Part shown: one piece after another, positions 36,249 to 45,327 of the stretch
How the letters are laid out: each line of letters begins with the position of its first letter
How positions within the stretch are numbered: position 1 is the first letter of the stretch
NCBI GenBank assembly: GCA_019310965.1
Contig: JAFDDG010000001.1
Span: forward strand, 62,001-126,000
Source of the DNA: Deltaproteobacteria bacterium
GTDB taxonomy: Bacteria > Myxococcota_A > UBA9160 > SMWR01
Direction: 5' to 3'
Length of the DNA: 64,000 bases
Position numbers and translations under genes: made by a program
Notes under the pieces: model-generated
The model's database searches: none
What the model was told of the DNA's origin: nothing
The model's input: only the letters and a program-made list of their open reading frames with translations

Positions 36249-36896
36249 CTATTCGTCTAATAGAGGCGGCAACTCCGACAAACTCCCGAGGACACGCTGG
36301 GCGGCCGAAAAATCACTCGCCGCGGTAAGCTCCGTCGGCACCACGACGCAGCGCATGCCCGCCGCAGCGGCAGCCCGCAACCCGCGCTCCGAGTCCTCCA
36401 CCACGAGACAGCGCGCCGGGGCAACGCCGAGCCGCTCCGCCGCCCTCAGGTAGGGCTCCGGATGGGGCTTGTGCCGTTCGTAGTCGCCGTTGGCCAGCGA
36501 AAACTCGAAGTAGCGCAAGAAGCCCGTCTGCCGGTGGGTCAGCTCGAAGTGATAACGGTAGGAGCTGGTGACGATCGCCATCGGCAGCACACCGTGAAGC
36601 CGTGCCAGCACCTCCGGAACCGCATCGCAGACGGCCACACCCTGCTCGATGAGCTCCGCATAGCGGGCGTTGCGACGCTCGCGCAGCTCCTCGACGGCTG
36701 CCGGACTGGCGCCGCGCTCCGCGAAGAGATCCATGATGCTGCGACCCTGACGCAAGGAGATGTCGCGATACTCGTCCAGGTCGATCTCGAGCGACACCGA
36801 GGCGAAGAGCTCCTGACTCGCCTGCAGGAAGAGCGGCTCCGTATCGACCAGCACACCGTCGTTGTCGAAGAAGATCGCGTCGATCTCGCCGTGCAT
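36249..36896 (-). CDS. HAD-superfamily phosphatase (beta-PGM/GPP-like)
   Basis: This 215-residue HAD hydrolase has the nucleophile motif FFDNDGVLVDTEP at residues 9-21, motif II VTSSYR near 110, the motif III Lys and motif IV VVEDSERG near 168. The cap is the helical type seen in beta-phosphoglucomutase and glycerol-phosphatase members. Substrate is probably a sugar or glycerol phosphate. GGAG lies four bases before the ATG at 36896. It is divergent from the amidohydrolase gene and upstream of the RND exporter, but no functional link is evident. Confidence 0.88.
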   Translation of the reverse strand: MHGEIDAIFFDNDGVLVDTEPLFLQASQELFASVSLEIDLDEYRDISLRQGRSIMDLFAERGASPAAVEELRERRNARYAELIEQGVAVCDAVPEVLARLHGVLPMAIVTSSYRYHFELTHRQTGFLRYFEFSLANGDYERHKPHPEPYLRAAERLGVAPARCLVVEDSERGLRAAAAAGMRCVVVPTELTAASDFSAAQRVLGSLSELPPLLDE

Positions 36897-37063
36897 CTCG
36901 CTCCACCACCGCCCCAGACCCGATCGGGCCCCGCTCTCGCCAGGAGAGCCCGTGACACAGCGGAGTTTCCGGCACCTCCCCCAGGCTTGCCAGGCGACGC
37001 AGAAGGCGTCAGGGTGGCGCTCGGCGGCCCTCCTTGCCGTCCCCACGGAGGACGCCTCGCAGC

Positions 37064-38803
37064 ATGCTCGTCACACGCTTCGTCCCCACCTGCCTCGCGC
37101 TCTGGCTGCTGGCTTGCGGCAGCTCACCGGGCGAGAGCCCCAGCGCGCCCGCAGACCTCGTGTTCTTCGGCGAGCACATCCTGACCGTCGACCCGTCCAA
37201 CCCCGACGCGCGCGGCGTCGCGGTTCGCGGCAATGACATCGTCGCCGTCGGTTCGCGAGAAGAAGTGCGCGCCTACGTCGGAGCCAACACGCGCGTCGTC
37301 GAGCTGGAAGAGCGCGCGCTGACACCCGGCTTCATCGACGCACACGGCCACCTGGCGCTGGTGATGCGCACCCTCGACCTCGTCAACCTCGCCCCACCGC
37401 CGGTCGGACCGGTGGAGCGCATCGACGACATCGTGACCGCGCTCGAAGAGCGGATCAGCGAGCGCGACGTGCCGGCGGGCGAATGGCTGTTCGGCTTCGG
37501 TTACGACGATTCGCTGCTGGCCGAACGCAGACATCCGACGCGGGACGACCTCGATCGCGTCTCCACGCGGCATCCGGTCGGGCTGATGCACATATCCGGA
37601 CATCTGGTGGCGCTCAATTCCGCCGCACTCGCCGAGGTCGGCTTGACCTCGGAGTCTCCGGACCCGGCGGGTGGCGTGATCCGACGCCGGGCGGGCACGC
37701 GCGAGCCCAACGGCGTGCTCGAAGAAACGGCGGCCCTTGCGGTGCTGGCCACCGTCATGGGGCAGGGCGCCGCCGAGGCTTTCCCGGCAGAGCTGCAGCG
37801 CGCCCTCGCTTACCACGCGAGCTACGGCATCACCACGGTCCAGGATGGGGCGTCGGCTGTAGAGTTCGTGGGAGGCCTGCGTGCCATCGCCACCCACGCA
37901 CCCTTGCCGCTCGACGTGGCTGCGTTCGTGCATGTCAACGCGATGCCTCTGGATGCACCGATCGAGGCGATCGGCCATAGCCGCGAATACGAGAACGGGG
38001 TTCGGGTCGCGGGCGTCAAGTTCACGCTCGACGGATCGCCCCAGGGACGCACGGCCTGGCTGACCGAGCCCTACATCGAGGGCCCACCGGGTGCCCCCGC
38101 CGACTACGTTGCGTACCCGAGCATCGATCCGGCCCACTACAAGGCACAGGTGGCGCGCATGCTCCGCGCTGGCATTCCGGTGCTGGCGCACGCCAATGGC
38201 GACGCCGCCATCGATCTGATGATCGAGGGCGTGGCGGAGGCCCTGGGAGACGAGCGACCCGATCACCGTTCCGTCACGATCCACGCGCAGCTCACCCGCG
38301 AAGACCAGCTCGACGCGATGCAACAGCTCGGCATCGTGCCTTCCTTTTTCGCCGCACACCCGTTCTTCTGGGGGGACTGGCATCGTCTCTCGTTTGGCGA
38401 CGCACGAGCCTCGCGCATCAGCCCGCTGCGCTCGACGATCGACCGCGGAATGCCCTACACCATCCACAACGACGCCCCGGTGGTGCCACCCGACGTGATG
38501 CAGCTGCTCGAGATTGCGGTGACCCGCACCACGCGCAGCGGCTCGGTCCTCGGTTCGCAACAACGCGCGAGCGTCGAGGAAGCGCTCTACGGCGTGACCC
38601 TCGGCGCCGCCTACGCCTACTTCGAAGAGGGCCGGAAGGGTTCGATCTCACCGGGCAAGCAGGCCGACCTGGTGGTGCTGGCGCGGGATCCGCGCGAGGT
38701 GGCAGCGGACGAGATCGGCGAAATCGACGTGCTCGAAACCTTCGCCCGCGGCCACAGCGTATTCGCACGCGACGCGGAGGCTGCCTCGCCGGCGGCGCGT
38801 TAG
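37064..38803 (+). CDS. Amidohydrolase family 3 (YtcJ-like) lipoprotein
   Basis: This 579-residue protein carries a lipoprotein signal (VPTCLALWLLAC, lipobox LLAC at residue 18) and an amidohydrolase_3 domain. Metal-site blocks include DAHGHLALV, FTLDGSPQGRTAW with the likely carboxylated-Lys region, HANGDAAIDLMIEG and HNDAPVVPPDV. Members hydrolyse N-acyl or amide bonds, or act on unknown cyclic amides. The ATG at 37064 is chosen because GGAGGA lies upstream and it gives a proper signal peptide. The thioesterase gene follows after 16 bp. Exposure at the periplasmic or outer-membrane face is inferred. Confidence 0.85.
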   Translation: MLVTRFVPTCLALWLLACGSSPGESPSAPADLVFFGEHILTVDPSNPDARGVAVRGNDIVAVGSREEVRAYVGANTRVVELEERALTPGFIDAHGHLALVMRTLDLVNLAPPPVGPVERIDDIVTALEERISERDVPAGEWLFGFGYDDSLLAERRHPTRDDLDRVSTRHPVGLMHISGHLVALNSAALAEVGLTSESPDPAGGVIRRRAGTREPNGVLEETAALAVLATVMGQGAAEAFPAELQRALAYHASYGITTVQDGASAVEFVGGLRAIATHAPLPLDVAAFVHVNAMPLDAPIEAIGHSREYENGVRVAGVKFTLDGSPQGRTAWLTEPYIEGPPGAPADYVAYPSIDPAHYKAQVARMLRAGIPVLAHANGDAAIDLMIEGVAEALGDERPDHRSVTIHAQLTREDQLDAMQQLGIVPSFFAAHPFFWGDWHRLSFGDARASRISPLRSTIDRGMPYTIHNDAPVVPPDVMQLLEIAVTRTTRSGSVLGSQQRASVEEALYGVTLGAAYAYFEEGRKGSISPGKQADLVVLARDPREVAADEIGEIDVLETFARGHSVFARDAEAASPAAR

Positions 38804-38819
38804 CGAGGCGGGCGCAGCG

Positions 38820-39608
38820 ATGGACGTCGGGAGCGATATCGACGAGGCCTACCGCGACGGCATGCTGGTGGTGCCGGACAAATGGGCCGGCCTGCCCCAG
38901 ACCGCTTTCGGTGGCTTTCTCTGCGCGGCGGCGCTGCGCATCGCGAGCCGGGAGAGCGGTCAGCCCCAGGCGATCTCGCTGCTCGGACGCTATTTCCGGG
39001 CGACGCCCGTCGGGAAGGGTGTCCGCATCGACCACGAGCGAGAACACGAGGGCAGACGACTCGAATCGCACAATGTGCGGCTGTGGGATGACGACCGGCT
39101 TCTCGCCACATTCTCGATCCAGTTCGGCGAGGGGCGGCATGAGCCGTACACCTCCCAAGGCCTCGATGCTCCGCCGCCGGTCGGTGCCACGCGGCCGGTC
39201 CACGAGCTCCTCACCAACGCGGGACAGGAGCCGCCGGCTCACATGGTGTACACGGGTTTCGAGGAGGCCGTCGAATGCGACCTTCTTCCGCCCGGAACGC
39301 TGGCGAACCGCTGGCCTGCAAAGTCGGGAGAAATCGCGCTGGCTGCAGTGATGTGTGTCGACAATTTCGTCGGGCCGGCCACCTGGCGAACCTACGGCGA
39401 GTCGGAAGGCACCATGTCCGCCGTGCTGCTGAGCGTGGACATCGCGGTGTGGTTCCACGATCTCGACGTACCCGGCGGCTGGCTCGACAGCCGCACCCGC
39501 ATCGTCGCGGCGAATCGCGGCATCGCCACCGGCCAGAGCCAGGTCTGGCGCGGCGAGCGACTGGTCGCGACAGGGGCCAGCACCGTTACCGCCGTACCCG
39601 TCGCCTAG
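38820..39608 (+). CDS. Acyl-CoA thioesterase-like double hot-dog protein
   Basis: This 262-residue protein resembles TesB/4HBT_3-type thioesterases with two hot-dog domains: FGGFLCAAALRIA near residue 30 starts the first and DNFVGPATW near 180 lies in the second. The second half contains the SVDIAVWFHDLDVPGGWL strand, where the TesB family has its catalytic Asp and partner residues. It probably hydrolyses an acyl-CoA. It follows the amidohydrolase by 16 bp and converges on an acyl-CoA dehydrogenase gene with a 44-bp gap. The chain length preferred cannot be told. Confidence 0.78.
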   Translation: MDVGSDIDEAYRDGMLVVPDKWAGLPQTAFGGFLCAAALRIASRESGQPQAISLLGRYFRATPVGKGVRIDHEREHEGRRLESHNVRLWDDDRLLATFSIQFGEGRHEPYTSQGLDAPPPVGATRPVHELLTNAGQEPPAHMVYTGFEEAVECDLLPPGTLANRWPAKSGEIALAAVMCVDNFVGPATWRTYGESEGTMSAVLLSVDIAVWFHDLDVPGGWLDSRTRIVAANRGIATGQSQVWRGERLVATGASTVTAVPVA

Positions 39609-39618
39609 ACAGATCTTC

Positions 39619-39640
39619 CAAACGGGGATTCAAACGGGGA
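39619..39640. repeat. Short direct repeat between convergent genes
   Basis: CAAACGGGGA occurs at 39619-39628 and again at 39631-39640, a 12-bp period. It lies between the convergent thioesterase and acyl-CoA dehydrogenase genes. No stem-loop terminator is evident there. Confidence 0.35.
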
Positions 39641-39652
39641 CGCCCGCTGGAA

Positions 39653-40771
39653 CTAGCCGTCGAGCACGTCTTTCGCGACGAGCTCTTCGAGGTAGGGGAC
39701 GTCCCACCAGGAGAGCTGGAGCTCCTTGGCGCGGCGGAAGAACATCTGGGTGTCGTACTCGATGGTGAAGGCAACGCCGCCCCAGATCTGCGCGCACGCA
39801 CGCGTCGTCTCCTGATACGCGGTGCAGCAGAAGAGCTTCGCCATCGGTGCAAAGCGTGCGATGGAGCGGCCCTGCGCCGCATTCCAAGCCGCCTCGTGCA
39901 CCAGCACCCGACCCCCGTCGATCCTGGTCGAGGCGTCCGCCATGTAGTGGGCCAGCGCCTGGAAAGCGCCGAGGGGCTTGTCGAACTGAACGCGGGTGTT
40001 CGCGTAGTCGACGGTCTCCTCGAGACAGCGCGCGGCGCCTCCGATCGCCTGGGCGGCGAGCAGGATGATGCCCTGGTGCAGCACCGTGCCGTAGCTGGCC
40101 CAACCCGTGCCGGCGCCACCGATGCGCGCATCGGCCGGCACCCGCACCCCGTCGAGCTCGACCTTGTAATGCGGCTCGGCGGACTGCGAGAGATAGTGCG
40201 TGAGCGTCACTCCCGACGACGACGGATCGACCAGGAAGAGATCTACCCCGGCGTCGCCGCGCGCCAGAACGATCAGCCGATCGGCCGCGCCTGCATAGTT
40301 GACGTGGAGCTTCGTGCCAGAGAGCACCACTTCGCCACCGTCCGCGGTCGCCGTCGCCTGCACGCCCTCCTCGCCGTAGCCTCGCTCGGGCTCGAGCCAG
40401 GCCGGCGTCAGGATGGCGTCGCCGCTCGCGATCTTCGGCAACCACTCGTCCTTCTGGGCCTCGCTGCCCGCCTCGAGGAGCAGCCCGGCGCTGATCACTC
40501 CGCTCACGAAGTGCGGCACCGGCGCCATGGCGCGGCCGATCTCTTCGTAGATGAGCGCCGCATCCAGAAGCGTGAGCCCGCCGCCGCCGTAGCTCTCAGG
40601 GACGAGCGCGCCGACGAGACCTGATTCGGCCATCTGCTTCCAGAGCGCGTCCGGGTAGCCCTTCGGATCGTCCTCCATCTGGCGGACGATCTCTACGCTC
40701 GAGTGTTCCTCGAGCAGTGCCCGGGTCATGTCACGGATGGCTTCTTGCTCTTCGCTGAATTCGAGATCCAT
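39653..40771 (-). CDS. Acyl-CoA dehydrogenase-like subunit, C-terminal Glu not seen
   Basis: This 372-residue acyl-CoA dehydrogenase-fold protein has the N-terminal helical domain (MDLEFSEEQEAIRDM), the FAD beta domain (LSGTKLHVNYAGAADRLIV) and the C-terminal helices (RVQFDKPLGAFQALAHYMAD). Where many family members have IYEGT near the C-terminus it reads AKELQLSWWD, so that catalytic Glu is absent. It follows another acyl-CoA dehydrogenase by 30 bp on the same strand. Paired FadE-type genes can form heterotetramers in steroid and bile-acid side-chain oxidation, with only one subunit catalytic; this fits but is inference. Confidence 0.88.
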   Translation of the reverse strand: MDLEFSEEQEAIRDMTRALLEEHSSVEIVRQMEDDPKGYPDALWKQMAESGLVGALVPESYGGGGLTLLDAALIYEEIGRAMAPVPHFVSGVISAGLLLEAGSEAQKDEWLPKIASGDAILTPAWLEPERGYGEEGVQATATADGGEVVLSGTKLHVNYAGAADRLIVLARGDAGVDLFLVDPSSSGVTLTHYLSQSAEPHYKVELDGVRVPADARIGGAGTGWASYGTVLHQGIILLAAQAIGGAARCLEETVDYANTRVQFDKPLGAFQALAHYMADASTRIDGGRVLVHEAAWNAAQGRSIARFAPMAKLFCCTAYQETTRACAQIWGGVAFTIEYDTQMFFRRAKELQLSWWDVPYLEELVAKDVLDG

Positions 40772-40801
40772 GTTGGATTCTCCTGTGGCCTCGGGGCCCG
40801 G

Positions 40802-41983
40802 CTAGAAGTTCTTCGGGAGCCCGAGGTGACGCCGGGCGATGATGTTCTTCTGGATTTCCGACGCACCTCCGCCAACGGTCTCGTTCATCGTCGCGCGGTA
40901 GGCACCCTCGAAGCGGCCGAGCAGCGGAGCCAGCTCCTGGCCTTCGCGGATCGTGCCCGCAGCGCTGCTGATGTCGAGCGCCTCGTCGCAGACGCGCTGC
41001 GAGAGCGTCGTCGTGAAGAGCTTGTACTGCGAAGACTGGATGGTCGGGGGCTTGCCTCCCTTCATCGCCGCGCAGATGAAGCGGGTGCTGAGCGCCTTCG
41101 CGACCGCGGTATCGGTCGCGATGTTGGCGATCGTCTTGCGGGTCTGCGGATCGTCCTTGAGCGGCTTGCCGTCGCGCTTGGCCTGCTTGACCCAGTCGAC
41201 GAGAAGGTCGGTGCGGTTCGTGATGGGCGAGAGCGTGAACATCGTGAAACGCTCGAGATCGAGAGCCTCCGAGATCATATGGAAGCCCCGGCCGCGCTCA
41301 CCCACCAGGTAATCGTCCGGCACGAACACGTCCTCGAAGAACACCTGGTTCGTGGTGTCCTTGCCGATCGTCGGCAGGCTCTGCACCTCGAGGCCCGGAT
41401 GGTCCATCGGGATGAGAAAGAGAGACAGGCCGTCGTGCTTCTTCTTGTCCGGGTCGGTGCGGGCACCCACCCAGTACCAGTCCGCGAAGTGGGCGGACGT
41501 GGTCCACATCTTCTGGCCGTTGAGCTTCCAGCCACCCTCGACCTTCTCGGCCTTGAGCTGCATGTTCGCCGCATCCGACCCGGCCTGGGGCTCGCTGTAG
41601 CCGACGGCGAACTCGACATCCGCAGTCAGGATCTTGGGCAGGAACTCCTGCTTGAGCTTGTCGCTGCCGTGGCGGATCAGCGTCTTGCCGATGATGCCGA
41701 CGCCCTTGCCGATCTGGGGTGCCGCGTGCTTCGACAGCGCCTCGTTGAGGATGAACTCATAGACACCCTCGATCTCCTGGCCCCCGTATTCCTTGGGCCA
41801 CGACATTCCCAGCCAACCCTTGTCGGCGAGCTTCTTCATGAATGCACGACGCTCGGGAGTATCCGAGAGTTGCGAGAAGTTCTCGCGATGGTGATCCATC
41901 ACGACGGGGTCGTGATGCTCGACCAGCCACTGCTCCACTTCGTCGGAAAACTTCTGTTCTTCGGGGGAGAGATCGAAGTCCAC
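40802..41983 (-). CDS. Acyl-CoA dehydrogenase, FadE-type partner
   Basis: This 393-residue flavoprotein has family motifs VGYSEPQAGSDAAN (near residue 130), LNGQKMWTTSAHFADW (FAD site) and a C-terminus GGGASEIQKNIIARRHLGLP typical of FadE17/FadE29-like members. It oxidises an acyl-CoA to the 2-enoyl-CoA and passes electrons to electron-transfer flavoprotein. The start is GTG at 41983 with AGGAGGA seven bases upstream; the longer open frame from 42148 has no support. It is the promoter-proximal gene of a pair with 39653-40771, and a strong palindrome lies 71-97 bp upstream. Confidence 0.92.
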   Translation of the reverse strand: MDFDLSPEEQKFSDEVEQWLVEHHDPVVMDHHRENFSQLSDTPERRAFMKKLADKGWLGMSWPKEYGGQEIEGVYEFILNEALSKHAAPQIGKGVGIIGKTLIRHGSDKLKQEFLPKILTADVEFAVGYSEPQAGSDAANMQLKAEKVEGGWKLNGQKMWTTSAHFADWYWVGARTDPDKKKHDGLSLFLIPMDHPGLEVQSLPTIGKDTTNQVFFEDVFVPDDYLVGERGRGFHMISEALDLERFTMFTLSPITNRTDLLVDWVKQAKRDGKPLKDDPQTRKTIANIATDTAVAKALSTRFICAAMKGGKPPTIQSSQYKLFTTTLSQRVCDEALDISSAAGTIREGQELAPLLGRFEGAYRATMNETVGGGASEIQKNIIARRHLGLPKNF

Positions 41984-42053
41984 GGGGCTTCCTCCTGATG
42001 GATGGGACCCCCGGCGCGAGACGCGGCCCCGGTGGGAACCGGCAACAAAGACC

Positions 42054-42080
42054 ATATACGATACGGAGCGTATTGTAAAT
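42054..42080. promoter_or_regulatory. Palindromic operator upstream of the acyl-CoA dehydrogenase pair
   Basis: TACGATACG (42057-42065) and CGTATTGTA (42069-42077) form an inverted repeat around GAG with eight of nine pairs matching, and AT/AT flanks (42054-42055, 42079-42080) extend it. It stands in the divergent region between acyl-CoA dehydrogenase and CaCA genes. The size and symmetry fit a TetR-family dimer as often seen for FadE genes. No regulator is adjacent. Confidence 0.6.
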
Positions 42081-42165
42081 CGAAAAAGCGTTGGGCGCGG
42101 TTTCCGCAACCTGCTGGATGTGGCGTAGGCTGCGCCCTCTGGTCCCACACCGATCCGGAGCGCCC

Positions 42166-43140
42166 TTGCTCACCGACCTGCTGATCACCCTTGCCGGCCT
42201 GAGTCTGCTGGTCGGCGGCGGAGAGCTGATGGTCCGCGGCGCGTCGTCCCTGGCCTCGCGCTTCGGCGTGTCGCCGCTGGCGATCGGACTCACCGTCGTG
42301 GCATTCGGCACCAGCACCCCCGAGCTTTTCGTGAACGTCACCGCCGCTTTGCACGGCAACACCGAGCTCTCCTTCGGAAACATCTTCGGCTCGAACATGG
42401 CCAACATCGGCCTGATCATCGCGATCACTGCGCTGGTCGGTCCACTGCGCATCAGGAACGTGGTGATCGACCGCGAGGTGCCGATGATGATGCTCGCGAC
42501 TCTGGTCGCGGCAGCCCTCGGCCTCGACTGGGTCCTGGAAGACTCGCCCGGGGCGTTCACCCGCGGCGACGGCGTCGTCTTGCTGCTGCTCTTCAGCGTC
42601 TTCGCCTACTACACGCTGCGCGATCTCGTCCGGCAACGCAGCAGCGACGTCGCGACCTTCGAGGTGGGGCCGGCGGAAGAGCCCCCCCGCTACTCGATGC
42701 CCGTCAGTCTGCTGTTGACCGCCGCAGGGCTCGCAGCGCTCGCGGCGGGCGGCTCTGTGACGGTGGAGGGTGCCGAGGCAGTGGCGCGGGCGCTGGGCGT
42801 CTCCCAGACGATCATCGGGCTCACCCTCGTCGCCATCGGCACCAGCCTGCCCGAGCTATCCGCATCGGTCATCGCCAGCATGCGCGGGTACCCGGACATG
42901 GCCGTGGGCAATGTGGTCGGTTCGAACATCTTCAACCTGCTGATCGTGCTGGGCACCACCGCAACGCTGGCGGACATCCCCGTGCCCGACGGCGGCATCG
43001 CGGACCTCTTCGTGGTGATCTGCCTATCGGGGCTGCTGTGGCTCACGTCGATCAGCCAGGGCCGCACGATCATTCGAGCCGAGGCCACGCTGCTGCTCGG
43101 GCTCTACCTCGGATACCTCGTCGGGCGCACCCTGCTATGA
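42166..43140 (+). CDS. CaCA-family cation:Na+/H+ antiporter (YrbG-like)
   Basis: This 324-residue membrane protein has two inverted alpha-repeats typical of Na+/Ca2+ antiporters, AFGTSTPELFVNV with GNIFGSNMANIG, and AIGTSLPELSASV with GNVVGSNIFNLL. It has about ten helices. The likely role is cation efflux driven by Na+ or H+; in a Na+-pumping cell the sodium gradient may serve. The start is TTG at 42166, with CCGGAG five bases upstream and a good first helix (LLITLAGLSLLVGGGELM). An upstream ATG at 42118 would add a charged non-helical tail. The MFS gene follows after four bases. Confidence 0.87.
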   Translation: MLTDLLITLAGLSLLVGGGELMVRGASSLASRFGVSPLAIGLTVVAFGTSTPELFVNVTAALHGNTELSFGNIFGSNMANIGLIIAITALVGPLRIRNVVIDREVPMMMLATLVAAALGLDWVLEDSPGAFTRGDGVVLLLLFSVFAYYTLRDLVRQRSSDVATFEVGPAEEPPRYSMPVSLLLTAAGLAALAAGGSVTVEGAEAVARALGVSQTIIGLTLVAIGTSLPELSASVIASMRGYPDMAVGNVVGSNIFNLLIVLGTTATLADIPVPDGGIADLFVVICLSGLLWLTSISQGRTIIRAEATLLLGLYLGYLVGRTLL

Positions 43141-43144
43141 GCCG

Positions 43145-44440
43145 ATGACACCTCCTCCGCACCGCACTGCAGCCCCCGACCGAGCGGGCACACCCTTCCG
43201 CGGCTGGTGGATCGTCGGCGTGGGCTTGATCGCCCAGGCCATCACGATCGGGCTCACCATCATTCCCTTCGGCTTCTTCACCACCCCGCTCGTCGAGGAG
43301 TTCGGGGCGTCGATCGCCCAGGTGGCGGCGGGGCTCGGCCTCTTCACCGTGGCCATGACCGCAGTGGGTGGCGTCGTCGGCCGACTCGTGGACCGCGGAT
43401 CGATTCGCGCCGTGATGGCTTGCGGGTCTCTGGTGATGGCGGCGTGCTTCTTCACCATGTCCCTCGCGACCGAGCTTTGGCAGCTCGGCGCGCTGTTCGG
43501 CCTCGGCGTGGCGTCCGGCGTCACGCTGGCCGGCCCGCTGCCGGCAACGACCGTGATCGCGAAGTGGTTCGATCGCAAGCGCGGCATCGCCGTCGGCGTG
43601 GCCTCGACGGGCCCGTTGGTCGGCGGCGCCCTGCTCACACCGCTCATCGGCTGGCTGCTCGACGCCATCGGCTGGCGCGCAACGCTGCAGGTCTTCGCCG
43701 GCATCTCGGCACTCATCGCGCCGCTCGCTCTCGCCATCATTCGCAACACACCGGGGGAGATCGGACAACGCGTCGACGGCGAGACGGACGAAACCGCGAT
43801 CCCCGTCCCGGGGCTGAGTAGCCGCGAGCTTTCGCCACGGGAGATCTTGCACAGCCGAAATTTCTGGGCTCTGGCGCTCGCGATCGGCATCGTGTTCGGC
43901 CTCGGCGCCGGTTGGAGTGCCAACGTGCCGCGCTTCGGCGAAGACCTGGGCCATACGGGCCAGCGGATGTCCGTCCTCATCGGGGCCTCTTCCGCGGCCG
44001 GTGCGATCACGACGCTGCTCTTCGGCGCCCTCGCCGACCGCCTCGGAAATCGCGGTCTGCTGTGGGTGTGCGTCGCCGGCCAGGGCCTGGCGTTGCTGTT
44101 GCTCGGATCGGTGCCCGCCGATCCGCTCTTCAGCGTCGCCGTCGTGCTGTTCGGCGCCGCGAGTGGCGGACTCCTCCCCGTCTACGCCGCCTACATCGGC
44201 CGCCTCTTTGGCGCGCCGTCGTTCGGAAGCGTGATGGGCCTCGCCGGCCTGGTGATGCTGCCGTTCGGAGCCGCGGCGCCGGTGGTGGCCGGCGCCGTTC
44301 GCGACACCACTGGCAGCTACGTCATCGCACTGCTCGGATTCAGCCTGGCGTTCGCAGTCAGCTGCGCGCTGCTCGCCTTGATCCGCACCCCAGCACCCGA
44401 CCCGCAGGCGTATGCTGACGGCAGCAAGGAGCTGGCATGA
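43145..44440 (+). CDS. MFS transporter (OxlT/monocarboxylate-like)
   Basis: This 431-residue major-facilitator protein has twelve predicted helices with the cytoplasmic motif-A-like loop (GRLVDRGSIR) between helices 2 and 3 and a repeat of it (GALADRLGNRG) in the second half. The fold group carries carboxylates such as oxalate or monocarboxylates, but the substrate is not visible. It follows the CaCA gene by four bases and overlaps the ThuA gene (ATGA), so these three may be one transcript. Confidence 0.88.
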   Translation: MTPPPHRTAAPDRAGTPFRGWWIVGVGLIAQAITIGLTIIPFGFFTTPLVEEFGASIAQVAAGLGLFTVAMTAVGGVVGRLVDRGSIRAVMACGSLVMAACFFTMSLATELWQLGALFGLGVASGVTLAGPLPATTVIAKWFDRKRGIAVGVASTGPLVGGALLTPLIGWLLDAIGWRATLQVFAGISALIAPLALAIIRNTPGEIGQRVDGETDETAIPVPGLSSRELSPREILHSRNFWALALAIGIVFGLGAGWSANVPRFGEDLGHTGQRMSVLIGASSAAGAITTLLFGALADRLGNRGLLWVCVAGQGLALLLLGSVPADPLFSVAVVLFGAASGGLLPVYAAYIGRLFGAPSFGSVMGLAGLVMLPFGAAAPVVAGAVRDTTGSYVIALLGFSLAFAVSCALLALIRTPAPDPQAYADGSKELA

Positions 44441-45315
44441 CCCTCGTCCGTCGCATCCTGATCGGTCTGCTCGCGCTGCTGGGAGCAGGCGCCGCCGCCG
44501 GACTGGCGTTGGCCTGGTATGTCGGCGCCTGGAACATCCTGTTTCCCTCGCGCGCACACGATCGCGTCGCGCCGGAGCTCCCAGCACAGCTCGCGCGGCC
44601 GGCCGTTCTCGTCTTCACCAAGACCAACTCGTTCCGGCACGAAGACGGCATCGCAGCGGGCGTCTCGTTGCTGCAGGAGATCTCGGAACGCCGCGGCTGG
44701 GGCTTCTTTCACACCGAGAACGGCGCCGTCTTCAACGCCGATCAGCTGGCCCGCTTCGCGGCCGTGGTGTTCCACAATGCCAGCGGCGACACGCTCGACG
44801 CTGCACAGGAGAGCGCGTTCCAGACGTGGCTCGAGGCAGGCGGCGGCTGGGTCGGGACGCACTCTGCCGGCGACGGTTCGCACGAGGACTGGCGCTGGTA
44901 CCAGGACAGCCTGATCGGCGGGCTCTTCATCGCACACATCATGGGCCCGCAGTTCCAGGAAGCCCGGGTGGTGGTCGAAGACGCCTCCCATCCCGCCGCC
45001 GCGAAGCTGCCCGCCGACTTCAGCCACCGCGAAGAGTGGTACTCGTGGCAGGAGAGCGCACGCGCCAGGGGCTTCCACGTGATCCTCAGCATCGACGAGA
45101 CGAGCTACCAGCCGTTCGCCAGGATGTTCGGCGGCGAGAAAGACCTGCGCATGGGCGACCACCCGGTCGTCTGGTCGCGCTGTGTCGGCAAAGGCCGCGC
45201 GCTCTACTCCGCGCTGGGGCACAGCACCGAGGCATACGCGACGGACGAGCACCGGGCGTTGCTGGAGGGCGCGGTCGCCTGGGCTGCGGGGGTCGAAGGC
45301 GAGGGCTGCCCCTAG
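44437..45315 (+). CDS. ThuA-domain protein, membrane-anchored
   Basis: This 292-residue protein has an N-terminal membrane anchor (LIGLLALLGAGAAAGLALAWY) and a ThuA-like flavodoxin-type domain, recognised by VFTKTNSFRHEDGI, VVFHNASGDTLD, GGGWVGTHSAGDG and the C-terminal MGDHPVVWSRCVGKGRALYSALGH. ThuA domains occur in trehalose and sugar catabolic clusters and in many Planctomycetes-type loci; the precise activity is unsettled. It overlaps the MFS gene by four bases, suggesting a sugar or polyol link. It converges on the DJ-1 gene. Confidence 0.86.
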   Translation: MTLVRRILIGLLALLGAGAAAGLALAWYVGAWNILFPSRAHDRVAPELPAQLARPAVLVFTKTNSFRHEDGIAAGVSLLQEISERRGWGFFHTENGAVFNADQLARFAAVVFHNASGDTLDAAQESAFQTWLEAGGGWVGTHSAGDGSHEDWRWYQDSLIGGLFIAHIMGPQFQEARVVVEDASHPAAAKLPADFSHREEWYSWQESARARGFHVILSIDETSYQPFARMFGGEKDLRMGDHPVVWSRCVGKGRALYSALGHSTEAYATDEHRALLEGAVAWAAGVEGEGCP

Positions 45316-45327
45316 CCTCGAAACGCC

